In this document: positions 15,766-22,741 of the stretch, one piece after another
How positions within the stretch are numbered: position 1 is the stretch's first letter
Layout: every line of letters begins with the position of its first letter
Source of the DNA: Clostridiales bacterium
GTDB lineage: Bacteria; Bacillota; Clostridia; Peptostreptococcales; Anaerovoracaceae
Direction of reading: 5' to 3'
Assembly: GCA_015058215.1 (NCBI GenBank)
Contig: SVCU01000015.1
Coordinates: 1-36,163, forward strand
DNA: 36,163 nucleotides
The notes under the pieces: model-generated
Seen by the model: only the letters and a program-made list of their open reading frames with translations
Told to the model about the DNA's origin: nothing
Databases searched by the model: none
Position numbers and translations under genes: made by a program

Positions 15766-15809
15766 GTGAACAGTGCCTATAGTTTTGCCTATAGGCACTG
15801 TTTTTTTTC
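15766..15809 (+). terminator. Intrinsic terminator of spoVS
   Basis: A perfect 14-bp stem (AACAGTGCCTATAG and its complement) closes a short TTTTGC loop and is followed by eight Ts. It is a strong terminator for spoVS and the repeats behind it. Confidence 0.93.
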
Positions 15810-15814
15810 TGTGC

Positions 15815-15820
15815 TATAAT
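15815..15820 (+). promoter_or_regulatory. Extended -10 promoter of the lipid-kinase-like gene
   Basis: TATAAT at 15815-15820 is preceded by TGC, an extended -10. No good -35 is visible because the position is occupied by the terminator of spoVS. Confidence 0.5.
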
Positions 15821-15859
15821 AAAATCAATCTTTCGGATCAAAAGGAGGCACCCTTTACC

Positions 15860-16564
15860 GTGAAGGAATTTTTCCTGGATTTCGGAGCCGTTTTGCTCTA
15901 TTTCATCATCGCGGCAACATCGGCGATTCTGGTGAAGCTGTTTACGAAAGTACCTCACGAGGTTTTTCGGAAACTGCTGCACTGCATTTTGCTGGGGTCT
16001 CTTCTGATCTGGACACTGGTGTTCGATGTCTGGTGGAAGGCTTTGCTGTCGGTGGTGCTGTTCGTTCTGCCGGTCTATCCGGTGCTCCATTTTGCGGAAG
16101 ACCGCATCAAAGCCTATTCCTCCGTGCTGGAAGAGCGAAAAAAAGGAGAACTGAAAAACAGCCTTCTGGTGGTGTTCCTCATGTTTGCCATCGTTCTGTC
16201 CATCTGCTGGGGCTGGCTGGGCGATAAACTGCTGACGCTGGCCTCTGTTTATGCCTGGGGCTTTGGGGATGCGGCGGCGGCCCTCATCGGGAAACAGTAC
16301 GGTAAGCATAAGATCGGCAGCAGTAAGAAAAGCTGGGAAGGCACCTTGTCCATGTTTTTGGTTTCCTTCCTTTGCGTGGCTGCCATCCTGCTGTACCGGG
16401 GCGGTCTTTCCTGGTTCCATTGCCTTTGGATCGCAGCTGTCACCGCGGTGGCCAGTGCGGCGGCGGAATTTTACACAAAAAATGGTCTGGATACCTTTAC
16501 CTGCCCGGTGGCAGCCATGATCGTGCTTCTGCCGCTGGTCCACTGGATGGGAGGTGGCATCTGA
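15860..16564 (+). CDS. Dolichol/phytol kinase-like CTP-transferring membrane protein (CdsA superfamily)
   Basis: The 234-residue protein has about seven hydrophobic segments. Its C-terminal half has GFGDAAAALIGKQYGKHKI followed by KKSWEGTLSMF, the signature of polyprenol and phytol kinases that use CTP to phosphorylate isoprenoid alcohols; related CdsA enzymes make CDP-diacylglycerol. It is probably a membrane lipid-alcohol kinase, and the substrate is unknown. The start is GTG at 15860 with AAAGGAGG about 11 nt upstream. A longer frame from 15773 would cross the spoVS terminator. Its TGA overlaps the ATG of the next gene by one base, so the two are translationally coupled. Confidence 0.8.
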   Translation: MKEFFLDFGAVLLYFIIAATSAILVKLFTKVPHEVFRKLLHCILLGSLLIWTLVFDVWWKALLSVVLFVLPVYPVLHFAEDRIKAYSSVLEERKKGELKNSLLVVFLMFAIVLSICWGWLGDKLLTLASVYAWGFGDAAAALIGKQYGKHKIGSSKKSWEGTLSMFLVSFLCVAAILLYRGGLSWFHCLWIAAVTAVASAAAEFYTKNGLDTFTCPVAAMIVLLPLVHWMGGGI

Positions 16565-17205
16565 TGCCTCGTAAACAAATGAACGCGGCCGCAGACAAGG
16601 CCGCTTCCGGTAAAAAAACACTGCTGCTCTCTGTCCTGATGAGTTCGCCCGGCCCCCTTGTGGTGGGTCTGGGGCTTCTGGCGGGGAAAAGCTCCACCCA
16701 GCTGGCGGACTTCTTCCGCAGAAGTGCGGAGCTTCTGGCCATTATTCTGTCCTTTGTCGTATACTGCATCACCAACGGCAAAAAGCCCTGCACGGCGCAG
16801 AAAAAGCAGCGTCTGGAGCGGATCACCAATGGCTTCGTGGGCGCGGCCATGGTAACCGGCGGCATCATTATGCTGGTGCTGGCCCTGTTCTTTGAAAGCG
16901 AAGAGAAGGGGAACGTGATCCCCGGCCTGGTGATTGCTCTTTTGGGGGTCATCGCCAACACCCTGTTCTGGCGGAAATACACCCGTCTGAACAAGCAGGA
17001 GCCCAACGCCATCCTGGCGGTGCAGAGCCGCCTGTACCGGGCCAAAGCCTTGGTGGATGGCTGCGTCACCCTGGCACTGCTTTCTGTGGTGGTGCTTCCG
17101 GGTACGGCGGTTTCCTACTATCTGGACCTGGTGGGTTCCGTTATCGTGGCCCTGTACCTGGCCTGGAGCGGCTATAAGACCATCCGCAGCGTCCGGGAGG
17201 CATAG
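16564..17205 (+). CDS. Small CDF-like integral membrane protein
   Basis: The 213-residue protein has five to six hydrophobic segments and resembles the membrane half of cation diffusion facilitators (LADFFRRSAELLAIILSF and YRAKALVDGCVTLALLSV at the places of helices 2 and 5). The positions where CDF proteins carry His/Asp metal ligands look substituted (Arg/Glu in helix 2, Lys in helix 5). The cytoplasmic metallochaperone-like domain is absent. Transport of a metal is therefore uncertain. The ATG overlaps the stop of the upstream lipid-kinase-like gene. The frame extends upstream to 16372 only within that gene. Confidence 0.6.
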   Translation: MPRKQMNAAADKAASGKKTLLLSVLMSSPGPLVVGLGLLAGKSSTQLADFFRRSAELLAIILSFVVYCITNGKKPCTAQKKQRLERITNGFVGAAMVTGGIIMLVLALFFESEEKGNVIPGLVIALLGVIANTLFWRKYTRLNKQEPNAILAVQSRLYRAKALVDGCVTLALLSVVVLPGTAVSYYLDLVGSVIVALYLAWSGYKTIRSVREA

Positions 17206-17254
17206 TTGGCGGCTGTGCTGCCGGACAGGCGTTCCGGCGGCAGCAAATCGAGCA

Positions 17255-17294
17255 TAGCTGCCGCAAACCGGGAATGGCTGCCGTAATCCTGCAG
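17255..17294 (+). repeat. Two-unit 20-bp degenerate repeat
   Basis: TAGCTGCCGCAAACCGGGAA (17255-17274) is followed directly by TGGCTGCCGTAATCCTGCAG (17275-17294). A related hairpin with GCTGCCG/CGGCAGC arms lies just before them. The GCTGC-containing unit is similar in size to the arrays after spoVS and proC. Confidence 0.5.
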
Positions 17295-17302
17295 AATTTT
17301 CG

Positions 17303-17335
17303 GCCCGGGGCTTGCATGCCCCGGGCTTTTGTTGT
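17303..17335 (+). terminator. Intrinsic terminator of the lipid-kinase/CDF-like pair
   Basis: A perfect 9-bp GC stem (17303-17311 with 17318-17326) with a 6-nt loop is followed by TTTTGTTGT. It ends the two-gene unit before proB. Confidence 0.88.
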
Positions 17336-17445
17336 AAATTTAAATATTATTAGGGAAATCAAGCTGCATCCCTTTCCCGCACAGGGAGGACCGGCGGCCG
17401 GATTTCATCACTTTGCAAAAAACGAAGAATCGAGCGTGAAATAAA

Positions 17446-18240
17446 ATGGAAGCACACAAACTGATCCAAGAAAGCAGAAAGATCGTGGTCAAGGTAGGCA
17501 GCAACACTCTGGCTGCGAAAAACGGTCTGGTGGACCTGGGCCGCATGGAAAACATGGTGAACCAGATCTGCGCCTGGATGAAGGAAGGGAAGCGGGTCAT
17601 CGTGGTCTCTTCCGGTGCAGGTATCTGCGGCACCGCAGCCATCAACAAGTGGCATCGTAAAAACGACATCAACTACAAGCAGGCCCTCTGCGCCATCGGT
17701 CAGGTGGAACTGATGAACGCCTATAAAAACGTGTTCGACCAGCACGGTGTCCATGTAGGCCAGATGCTGCTGACCCGGGAGGATTTCGAGGACCAGTCCC
17801 GGAACCTGCACATCCGCAACACGCTGCTGACCCTGGTGGATGAAGGCGTGGTGCCCATCATCAACGAAAACGACAGCGTCAGCGTGGAAGAAATCAAGAT
17901 CGGTGACAACGACACTCTGGCCGCGCTCACCGCCAATCTGTGGGGGGCAGACCTGCTGGTGCTGCTGTCTGATATCGACGGCGTCTACGATAAGGACCCC
18001 AAGAAGAACCCCGATGCGCAGCTGATCCCCGTGGTGGAGGATGCCGCGGAACTCAGCACCCGCATCGACGTGCACGGTGTCAGCGATTTCGGCACCGGCG
18101 GCATTGCCACCAAGCTGTCCGCCGCCTGCAAGGTCAACGCCTACGGCATCCCCATGGTGCTGGCCAACGGCAGCACGGAAAACATCCTGAAGAAGCTTTG
18201 CGGCGGGGAAGTTCCCTCCACCGTATTTCTGGGTAAATAG
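17446..18240 (+). CDS. proB: Glutamate 5-kinase
   Basis: ProB phosphorylates glutamate in the first, feedback-controlled step of proline synthesis. The 264-residue protein is the short form: the amino acid kinase domain is complete (KIVVKVGSNTL, VSSGAGICG, INENDSVSV, IGDNDTLAALTA, LLSDIDGVYDKDP, GTGGIATKL), but the C-terminal PUA domain is absent. No clear Shine-Dalgarno precedes the ATG at 17446 (only GAGCG), which is unusual here. A leader of about 100 nt upstream has small hairpins but no recognisable regulatory RNA. proC follows after 74 nt. Confidence 0.95.
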   Translation: MEAHKLIQESRKIVVKVGSNTLAAKNGLVDLGRMENMVNQICAWMKEGKRVIVVSSGAGICGTAAINKWHRKNDINYKQALCAIGQVELMNAYKNVFDQHGVHVGQMLLTREDFEDQSRNLHIRNTLLTLVDEGVVPIINENDSVSVEEIKIGDNDTLAALTANLWGADLLVLLSDIDGVYDKDPKKNPDAQLIPVVEDAAELSTRIDVHGVSDFGTGGIATKLSAACKVNAYGIPMVLANGSTENILKKLCGGEVPSTVFLGK

Positions 18241-18314
18241 AGTATCGCTGTAAAATGGAAACGGGCAGGACGCCCGCCAGTATCCAAGGGCACACGCCCG
18301 GAAGGGAGATCGAA

Positions 18315-19148
18315 ATGAAACTGGGTATCATCGGAACCGGAAACATGGGTTCCGCCATTCTAAAGGGCTATTTGAAGGCAAAGCCGGAAGCCGCAGACGA
18401 TGTGATCATTCTCGCCAAGAACCGGGAGAAACTGTCTGCTCTGGCCGCCGAAACCGGCACTGTCATGGCCGATTCCGTGGAAAGCCTGGTCTTTGAAAGC
18501 GACGTGATCCTGTTTGCCGTAAAGCCGTACCAGTTCGACGAAGTGCTCCCTCTGGCCCAGAAGGGCTGGAGCCCTGAAAAACTGGCGGTTTCCGTGGCAG
18601 CCGGCATCACCCTGCAGCGGCTGCAGGAAGGTCTCAGCGGCGTGGGCAACACCGGTATGCTGACGGAAGTCGCTGACGTAAAGGCGGTACGCGCCATGCC
18701 CAATACCCCCGCCATGGTAGGGGAAGGCATGACCGCCGTCTGCAGAAATGCAGCCGTCACCGAAGACGATATGCGCTTTGTGATGGAACTGTTCGGCGGC
18801 ATCGGTAAGGCCGAGGAAATCACCGAACAGCTGATGGACAGCGTCATCGGTGTCAGCGGCAGCAGTCCGGCGTACGTTTATCTGTTTATTGAAGCGCTGG
18901 CAGACGGTGCCGTGGCAGAAGGCATGCCTCGCAGCCAGGCCTACACCTTCGCCGCCCAGGCCGTTCTGGGCAGTGCCAAAATGGTGCTGGAGACCGGTCT
19001 GCATCCCGGCCAGCTGAAGGATCAGGTCTGCTCCCCCGGCGGCACCACCATCGAGGCGGTCACCGTTCTGGAAGATATGGGCCTACGAAGTGCCGTCACC
19101 TCCGCCGTGCGGGCCGCTGCCCAGAAGTCCCGCGACATGAGCAAATAG
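18315..19148 (+). CDS. proC: Pyrroline-5-carboxylate reductase
   Basis: ProC reduces pyrroline-5-carboxylate to proline. The 277-residue protein has the Rossmann GxGxMG motif at residues 7-12 and the family signatures VRAMPNTPAMVGEGM, GVSGSSPAYV and the C-terminal SPGGTTIEAV. The frame is open from 18255, but the ATG at 18315 has GAAGGGAG at 18301-18308 and gives the standard N-terminus MKLGIIGTGNMG. It is co-directional with proB. Immediately after the stop codon a six-unit degenerate repeat begins, followed by a terminator. Confidence 0.96.
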   Translation: MKLGIIGTGNMGSAILKGYLKAKPEAADDVIILAKNREKLSALAAETGTVMADSVESLVFESDVILFAVKPYQFDEVLPLAQKGWSPEKLAVSVAAGITLQRLQEGLSGVGNTGMLTEVADVKAVRAMPNTPAMVGEGMTAVCRNAAVTEDDMRFVMELFGGIGKAEEITEQLMDSVIGVSGSSPAYVYLFIEALADGAVAEGMPRSQAYTFAAQAVLGSAKMVLETGLHPGQLKDQVCSPGGTTIEAVTVLEDMGLRSAVTSAVRAAAQKSRDMSK

Positions 19149-19264
19149 CAATTGTTCCGCAAATGATCGGTTGTTTCGCAGTTGAACGACTGTTTCACAG
19201 GGGAACGGCTGTTTCACACATAATCGACTGCTTTTGCAGGCAATTGGCTGCTTTTGCAATGCAT
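19149..19264 (+). repeat. Six-unit 19-20-bp degenerate tandem array after proC
   Basis: Units start at 19149, 19168, 19187, 19206, 19225 and 19245, with lengths 19, 19, 19, 19, 20 and 20. Examples are CGGTTGTTTCGCAGTTGAA, CGACTGTTTCACAGGGGAA and CGGCTGTTTCACACATAAT. A rough consensus is CGRCTGTTTCRCA plus a variable end rich in RAAT. The array starts on the base after the proC stop and carries no convincing coding frame or spacer pattern. Confidence 0.7.
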
Positions 19265-19302
19265 TCTTTGTGTGGTGTAGGGGATTTTAATATTGTTTGT
19301 CC

Positions 19303-19338
19303 GAAATGCCTACGAATCGTAGGCATTTCTTTTCTTTT
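19303..19338 (+). terminator. Intrinsic terminator of proBC
   Basis: An 11-bp stem (19303-19313 with 19319-19329, loop GAATC) is followed by a T-rich tail. From about 19340 to 19498 I see no gene or strong signal; the AT-rich part and a weak 8-bp hairpin around 19436-19462 lie just past the 3' end of the minus-strand spoIIM. Confidence 0.9.
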
Positions 19339-19498
19339 TACTCAATTGTTCTATACGTGTTTCTCAATTACTCTGTGCGAGCCGAACTTTTACGGAAGGA
19401 AAGTATAAAAAATAGTAAAAAGGAAGGACGAAAGGCCTGGAAATCGCAGGGTTTTTCCGGGAAAAGAACAAAACCTTTTACGGAGCGTGGTGCAATAC

Positions 19499-20092
19499 TC
19501 AGAGGGGAAGTTGAATCGGGCCGGTGAGGGCTTCCAGCAAACAGCCCAGCAAAAGGAAGGGCAGCAGGCGCAGCTGCTTTTTCAGAAAGGGAAGACTGTG
19601 GAGTTTCAGACAGTTTCCCAGGGAGTCCGAGCTGCCAAACAGGCAGAGGAAAAATTGAATGGCCAGAACGGCGGCGGTGTAGAAGCAGGGCAGGAGCAGC
19701 AGATTCTGAGGCATCAGAGAGGTCACGGTCAGAAACAGACCGTGAAAACCGGCGCTTTGGAATAAAAGGGCGGCGGAGAACCCGAGAGAAACTCCTTTGA
19801 ACAGCAGAACCAGGAGGGAAGCGGGGAAGCCGATCACTGTCAGAGGAGCGGCTGCTGTCAACAGAAAGAGCGGAAGATTTCTTCCCAGAGAGTGCAGAAG
19901 CAGGGTTAGAGAGGAGGCTGCGGAACCGCCGGGAAGGTGCAGAAAGCGCCAGAGGTCATCCCGCACTTCGGCGGCCAGTTCCATCTCCAGAAAGGAACCC
20001 AGAGAGAGGCCGGTGAGAAAGAGAAACAGGGCAAGCAGGGCGGCTTTCCGGTTCAAGGGGATCGGATTTCGGTTCGTAAACGTTTTTTCCAT
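19499..20092 (-). CDS. spoIIM: Stage II sporulation protein M (SpoIIM) family membrane protein
   Basis: The 197-residue protein has about five hydrophobic segments and the family core LLFKGVSLGFSAALLFQSAGF followed by LTVTSLMPQNLLLLPCF in its second half. In Bacillus, SpoIIM anchors the SpoIIDMP peptidoglycan-remodelling complex that drives engulfment; this activity is assumed by family. The start is set at 20092 (MEKTFTN) because AAAGGA lies about 9 nt upstream. An ATG at 20101 sits directly on that site, and longer frames to 20218 are unsupported. It diverges from the Xer-like gene. In Bacillus spoIIM and xerD are also near neighbours, so this linkage may be ancestral. Confidence 0.85.
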   Translation of the reverse strand: MEKTFTNRNPIPLNRKAALLALFLFLTGLSLGSFLEMELAAEVRDDLWRFLHLPGGSAASSLTLLLHSLGRNLPLFLLTAAAPLTVIGFPASLLVLLFKGVSLGFSAALLFQSAGFHGLFLTVTSLMPQNLLLLPCFYTAAVLAIQFFLCLFGSSDSLGNCLKLHSLPFLKKQLRLLPFLLLGCLLEALTGPIQLPL

Positions 20093-20177
20093 AGCGGTCA
20101 TCCTTTCGTAACGAGAGTCTTGTCCTTTCACCTTATGAAAAAAGCAAAAAAAGTAGTACCGACCTATAATCTTGTTA

Positions 20178-20206
20178 TTGTAAAGCGTCGAAAAATGCGG
20201 TATACT
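20178..20206 (+). promoter_or_regulatory. Promoter of the Xer-like gene
   Basis: TTGTAA (20178-20183) and TATACT (20201-20206) are 17 bp apart. The start would be near 20213. Confidence 0.6.
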
Positions 20207-20216
20207 GTGAGAGCTC

Positions 20217-20239
20217 ACCTTCGAAAAAGAAGGTTTTTT
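20217..20239 (+). terminator. Small hairpin with U-tract in the Xer leader
   Basis: A 6-bp stem (20217-20222 with 20229-20234) with a 6-nt loop is followed by six Ts. It would sit at the extreme 5' end of the transcript, an unusual place for a simple terminator, and might act as an attenuator or leader structure. Confidence 0.4.
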
Positions 20240-20335
20240 GACGAAATATCACGCAGCAGCCTTCCTTTCGGAATGGAACGGCGGCGGCATTCATAGGAAA
20301 TGATGAAATAAAGTATAAGGAAAGTGGAGGGGCCC

Positions 20336-21223
20336 ATGGACAAATATCACGATCTCTATGAGCAGTACCTGAAAGAAGAAAAGCAGATGACCGAGAACTC
20401 TCGGAAAGCATACAGCAGCGACGCGGAAGAATTCGGCGAATTTCTGGCACAGAAGGGTGTTCTGAACCCCGAAGAAGGCAGCAGCGCCGAACTTGTAGCC
20501 TATCTGATGCGCCTGAAGACCGAAGGAAAGTCTCCTTCTACCGTGAACCGGAAGCTGGCATCCCTGCGGTGCTACTACGGTTTCCTGACGGAGAAGGGCT
20601 TCTGCAAAGAAAACCCCGCAGCGGGCATCAAGGCACCCAAGGTGGAACGGAAGCCCGTGGAATTCCTGACGGTAGCCCAGGTGGAAGCACTGCTGGAAAA
20701 GCCCGATGACAGCGCCCTCGGCATGCGTGACCGCGCTCTGCTGGAGCTGCTCTACGGTGCCGGTCTGCGGGCCGGTGAAGCCGTGGGTGCCAACGTGGAA
20801 GACGTGAACCTGCGGGTGGGCTTCGTGGCCTGCGGCGGCGAATTCGGCAAGGCCAGAATCGTACCTCTGGGAAGACCCGCCCGCGCTGCGCTGGAATCCT
20901 ACATTTATGATAGCCGGGGCAAGCTGCTCCGCGAAAAGAAAGAGGAAAATGCACTCTTCGTCAACTACAACGGTGAGCGCCTCACCCGTCAGGGCATCTG
21001 GCGCATCCTGAAGGAATACGGCGAAATGCTGGGACTGGAAGTGAAGCTCACTCCCCAGATCCTGCGAAACTCCTTCGCCATCCACATGATCCAGAACGGT
21101 GCCGATATGAAATCCGTTCAGGAGCTTCTGGGCAGCGAAGATCTGTCCGCCATCCGCAGCTATCTGTCCGTGGCCAAGACCCGCATCAAGGATGTGTATG
21201 ACCGCACCCATCCCAGAGCATAA
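20336..21223 (+). CDS. Xer-family tyrosine recombinase with degenerate active site
   Basis: The 295-residue protein aligns without gaps to E. coli XerD over the catalytic domain (core-binding domain residues about 1-95, catalytic domain about 105-295, ending in HPRA as XerD does). XerD uses R148, K172, H244, R247, H270 and Y279. The matching residues here, offset by three, are R145, E169, Q241, R244, S267 and Y276. Three of the six catalytic residues are thus replaced, including the catalytic lysine and both histidines, while both arginines and the tyrosine nucleophile remain. The frame is intact, so it is not an obvious pseudogene. ATG at 20336 follows GGAGGGG. It may bind DNA or pair with a true Xer rather than cleave well. 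Confidence 0.88.
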   Translation: MDKYHDLYEQYLKEEKQMTENSRKAYSSDAEEFGEFLAQKGVLNPEEGSSAELVAYLMRLKTEGKSPSTVNRKLASLRCYYGFLTEKGFCKENPAAGIKAPKVERKPVEFLTVAQVEALLEKPDDSALGMRDRALLELLYGAGLRAGEAVGANVEDVNLRVGFVACGGEFGKARIVPLGRPARAALESYIYDSRGKLLREKKEENALFVNYNGERLTRQGIWRILKEYGEMLGLEVKLTPQILRNSFAIHMIQNGADMKSVQELLGSEDLSAIRSYLSVAKTRIKDVYDRTHPRA

Positions 21224-21250
21224 AAACTTCCGAAATCCTGAAAAAAGTGC

Positions 21251-21279
21251 TTGCAATCAGGGGTAGTGCGTGCTAAAAT
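21251..21279 (+). promoter_or_regulatory. Promoter of rplS
   Basis: TTGCAA (21251-21256) and TAAAAT (21274-21279) are 17 bp apart, with an extended TGC before the -10. The leader of about 90 nt contains a bulged GGGAAGC/GCTCCC hairpin and a small CTCTGAAGAGAG hairpin that partly covers the ribosome site. It could be an L19 autoregulatory leader, but I could not confirm the family structure by eye. Confidence 0.75.
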
Positions 21280-21377
21280 AATTCACGGTTTATTAAGGAC
21301 GGTCCTCTGGATAAAGGGAAGCGATTGGCTCCCGCTCGGATACCAAGAACGTCTCTGAAGAGAGGAGAAACTGAAAA

Positions 21378-21716
21378 ATGAACATTATCAAGGCAATCGA
21401 ACAGGAATACGTAAAGAACGATATTCCCGCATTCGGCGTAGGTGACACCGTTCGCGTACACATCAAGATCAAAGAAGGCAACAGAGAAAGAATCCAGGTC
21501 TTCGAAGGCTTTGTGCTGAAGCGTCAGAACGGCGGTCTGGGCGAAACCTTTACCGTAAGAAGAATTGCTTCCGGCGTAGGTGTAGAGAAGACTTTCCCCC
21601 TGCACTCTCCCCTGGTAGACAAGATCGAACTGGTAAGACAGGGCGACGTCAGAAGAGCTAAGCTGAACTACATGCGTTCCAGAACCGGTAAGGCAGCTAA
21701 GATCAAGAGCAAATAA
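21378..21716 (+). CDS. rplS: Large ribosomal subunit protein bL19
   Basis: The 112-residue protein is full length and shows the L19 pattern: [23 protein letters not shown] in the first half, then [21 protein letters not shown] and the basic tail [19 protein letters not shown]19 lies at the interface of the two ribosomal subunits. GAGAGGAG precedes the ATG. It has its own strong promoter and its own terminator, as expected for a highly expressed single gene. rbgA, needed for 50S assembly, follows. Confidence 0.98.
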   Translation: MNIIKAIEQEYVKNDIPAFGVGDTVRVHIKIKEGNRERIQVFEGFVLKRQNGGLGETFTVRRIASGVGVEKTFPLHSPLVDKIELVRQGDVRRAKLNYMRSRTGKAAKIKSK

Positions 21717-21730
21717 GCATTGCAAAGAAA

Positions 21731-21757
21731 AAGGGACCGGATTCCGGTCCCTTTTTT
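21731..21757 (+). terminator. Intrinsic terminator of rplS
   Basis: A perfect 10-bp stem (21731-21740 with 21744-21753) with a 3-nt loop ends in a T-run. It is strong on the plus strand. Confidence 0.93.
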
Positions 21758-21765
21758 GTTCCTGT

Positions 21766-21834
21766 GCGGCCGTGAGGCCGCGCCTGAAATACTGCGGCCT
21801 TACGGCCGCGCCATCTGAAGCGCCCGCAGGGCGC
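21766..21834 (+). repeat. Array of three compact GC hairpins
   Basis: Three perfect 6-bp stems follow each other at 26-28-bp spacing: 21766-21781 (GCGGCC-GTGA-GGCCGC), 21794-21809 (GCGGCC-TTAC-GGCCGC) and 21820-21834 (GCGCCC-GCA-GGGCGC). The spacers share TGAA. They lie between the rplS terminator and the rbgA ribosome site and look like REP-type palindromes. Confidence 0.7.
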
Positions 21835-21852
21835 GTACCAAAGGAAAGAGTT

Positions 21853-22689
21853 ATGATCGAAAACATCAACTGGTATCCGGGACATATGAAAAAGACCCGG
21901 GAGCTGATCCAGGAAAACCTGAAACTGACGGAAGCCGTACTGGAAGTGGTGGATGCCCGCATCCCGCACTCCAGCCGCAACCCCATCATCGACCAGCTGC
22001 TGCAGGGCAGGACCCGCATCACCGTTTTCAACAAGAGCGACCTGGCAGACCCCAAGGCCACCGAAGCATGGATCGCTGCCGAAAAGGAAAAGGGCCGCTA
22101 TGCCATCGGCCTCAACGCCATGAGCGGAAAGGGCGTTCCTCAGCTCCTGAAGCTGCTGGAACAGATCCAGGAAGAAAAGAATAAGGATCGCGCCCGGAAG
22201 CGTCCCCTGCGCCTGATGGTGGTGGGCGTGCCCAACGTGGGCAAGTCCTCCCTGATCAACCGGCTGGTGGGCAAAAAGAGCGCCAAGACCGGCGATAAGC
22301 CCGGCGTCACCCGGGGCAAGCAGTGGCTGGGGCTGCAGAACGATATGCTGCTTCTGGATACCCCCGGCATCCTGTGGCCCAAGTTCGAAGACCCCAATAC
22401 CGGCCTGGCTCTGGCCTTCTGCGGCTCCATCCGCGACGAGATCCTCAGCCGGGAAGACCTGGCACTGGAACTGATCAAGGTGCTGGAGGTGCGCTATCCC
22501 GAAGAACTGAAGGCCCGGTACAAGCTGGAGGAACTGGGGGAAACCTCTCTGGAGACTATGGAACAGATCGCCGCAAAGCGCGGTTTCATCCTGTCCGGAA
22601 AGCGCATCGACTACACCCGCACCGCCCGCACCGTGCTGGACGAATTCCGGAAAGGCCGCATCGGTCTCATCACTCTGGAAGATCTCTAA
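21853..22689 (+). CDS. rbgA: Ribosome biogenesis GTPase RbgA (YlqF)
   Basis: RbgA is a circularly permuted GTPase required for late 50S subunit maturation. The 278-residue protein shows the permuted order of motifs: G4 NKSD at 60-63, then G1 GVPNVGKS at about 125-131, G2 around PGVTR at 150-154 and G3 DTPG at 169-172. The N-terminus [15 protein letters not shown] is typical. The frame is open from 21772 through the hairpin array, but the ATG at 21853 has AAAGGAAAGAG upstream and gives the normal length. rnhB follows after about 50 nt and is likely co-transcribed. Confidence 0.96.
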   Translation: MIENINWYPGHMKKTRELIQENLKLTEAVLEVVDARIPHSSRNPIIDQLLQGRTRITVFNKSDLADPKATEAWIAAEKEKGRYAIGLNAMSGKGVPQLLKLLEQIQEEKNKDRARKRPLRLMVVGVPNVGKSSLINRLVGKKSAKTGDKPGVTRGKQWLGLQNDMLLLDTPGILWPKFEDPNTGLALAFCGSIRDEILSREDLALELIKVLEVRYPEELKARYKLEELGETSLETMEQIAAKRGFILSGKRIDYTRTARTVLDEFRKGRIGLITLEDL

Positions 22690-22741
22690 AGGGACAGCAT
22701 CAAAAACAGATCCTGCAAAAGTGCAGAAACAGGAGGAAGCC

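Noticed and set aside
15773..15859. Upstream extension of the lipid-kinase-like gene
   Set aside because: The extension would be translated from the spoVS terminator hairpin; the GTG at 15860 has a good ribosome site.
17383..17397. AGGGAGGACCGGCGG before proB, vaguely like a T-box motif
   Set aside because: It differs from the AGGGTGGNACCGCG core, and there is no specifier stem, no terminator and no antiterminator in the short leader.
19149..19264. Possible CRISPR array
   Set aside because: Units are contiguous, degenerate and 19-20 bp long, with no spacers and no cas genes in the window.
19163..19408. An 81-codon frame starting MIGCFAVERLF
   Set aside because: It is made of the degenerate repeat array and runs through the proBC terminator, with no ribosome site.
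21286..21377. An L19 leader RNA family element upstream of rplS
   Set aside because: Position and small hairpins are suggestive, but I cannot confirm the consensus structure without a covariance model search, so only the promoter is listed.
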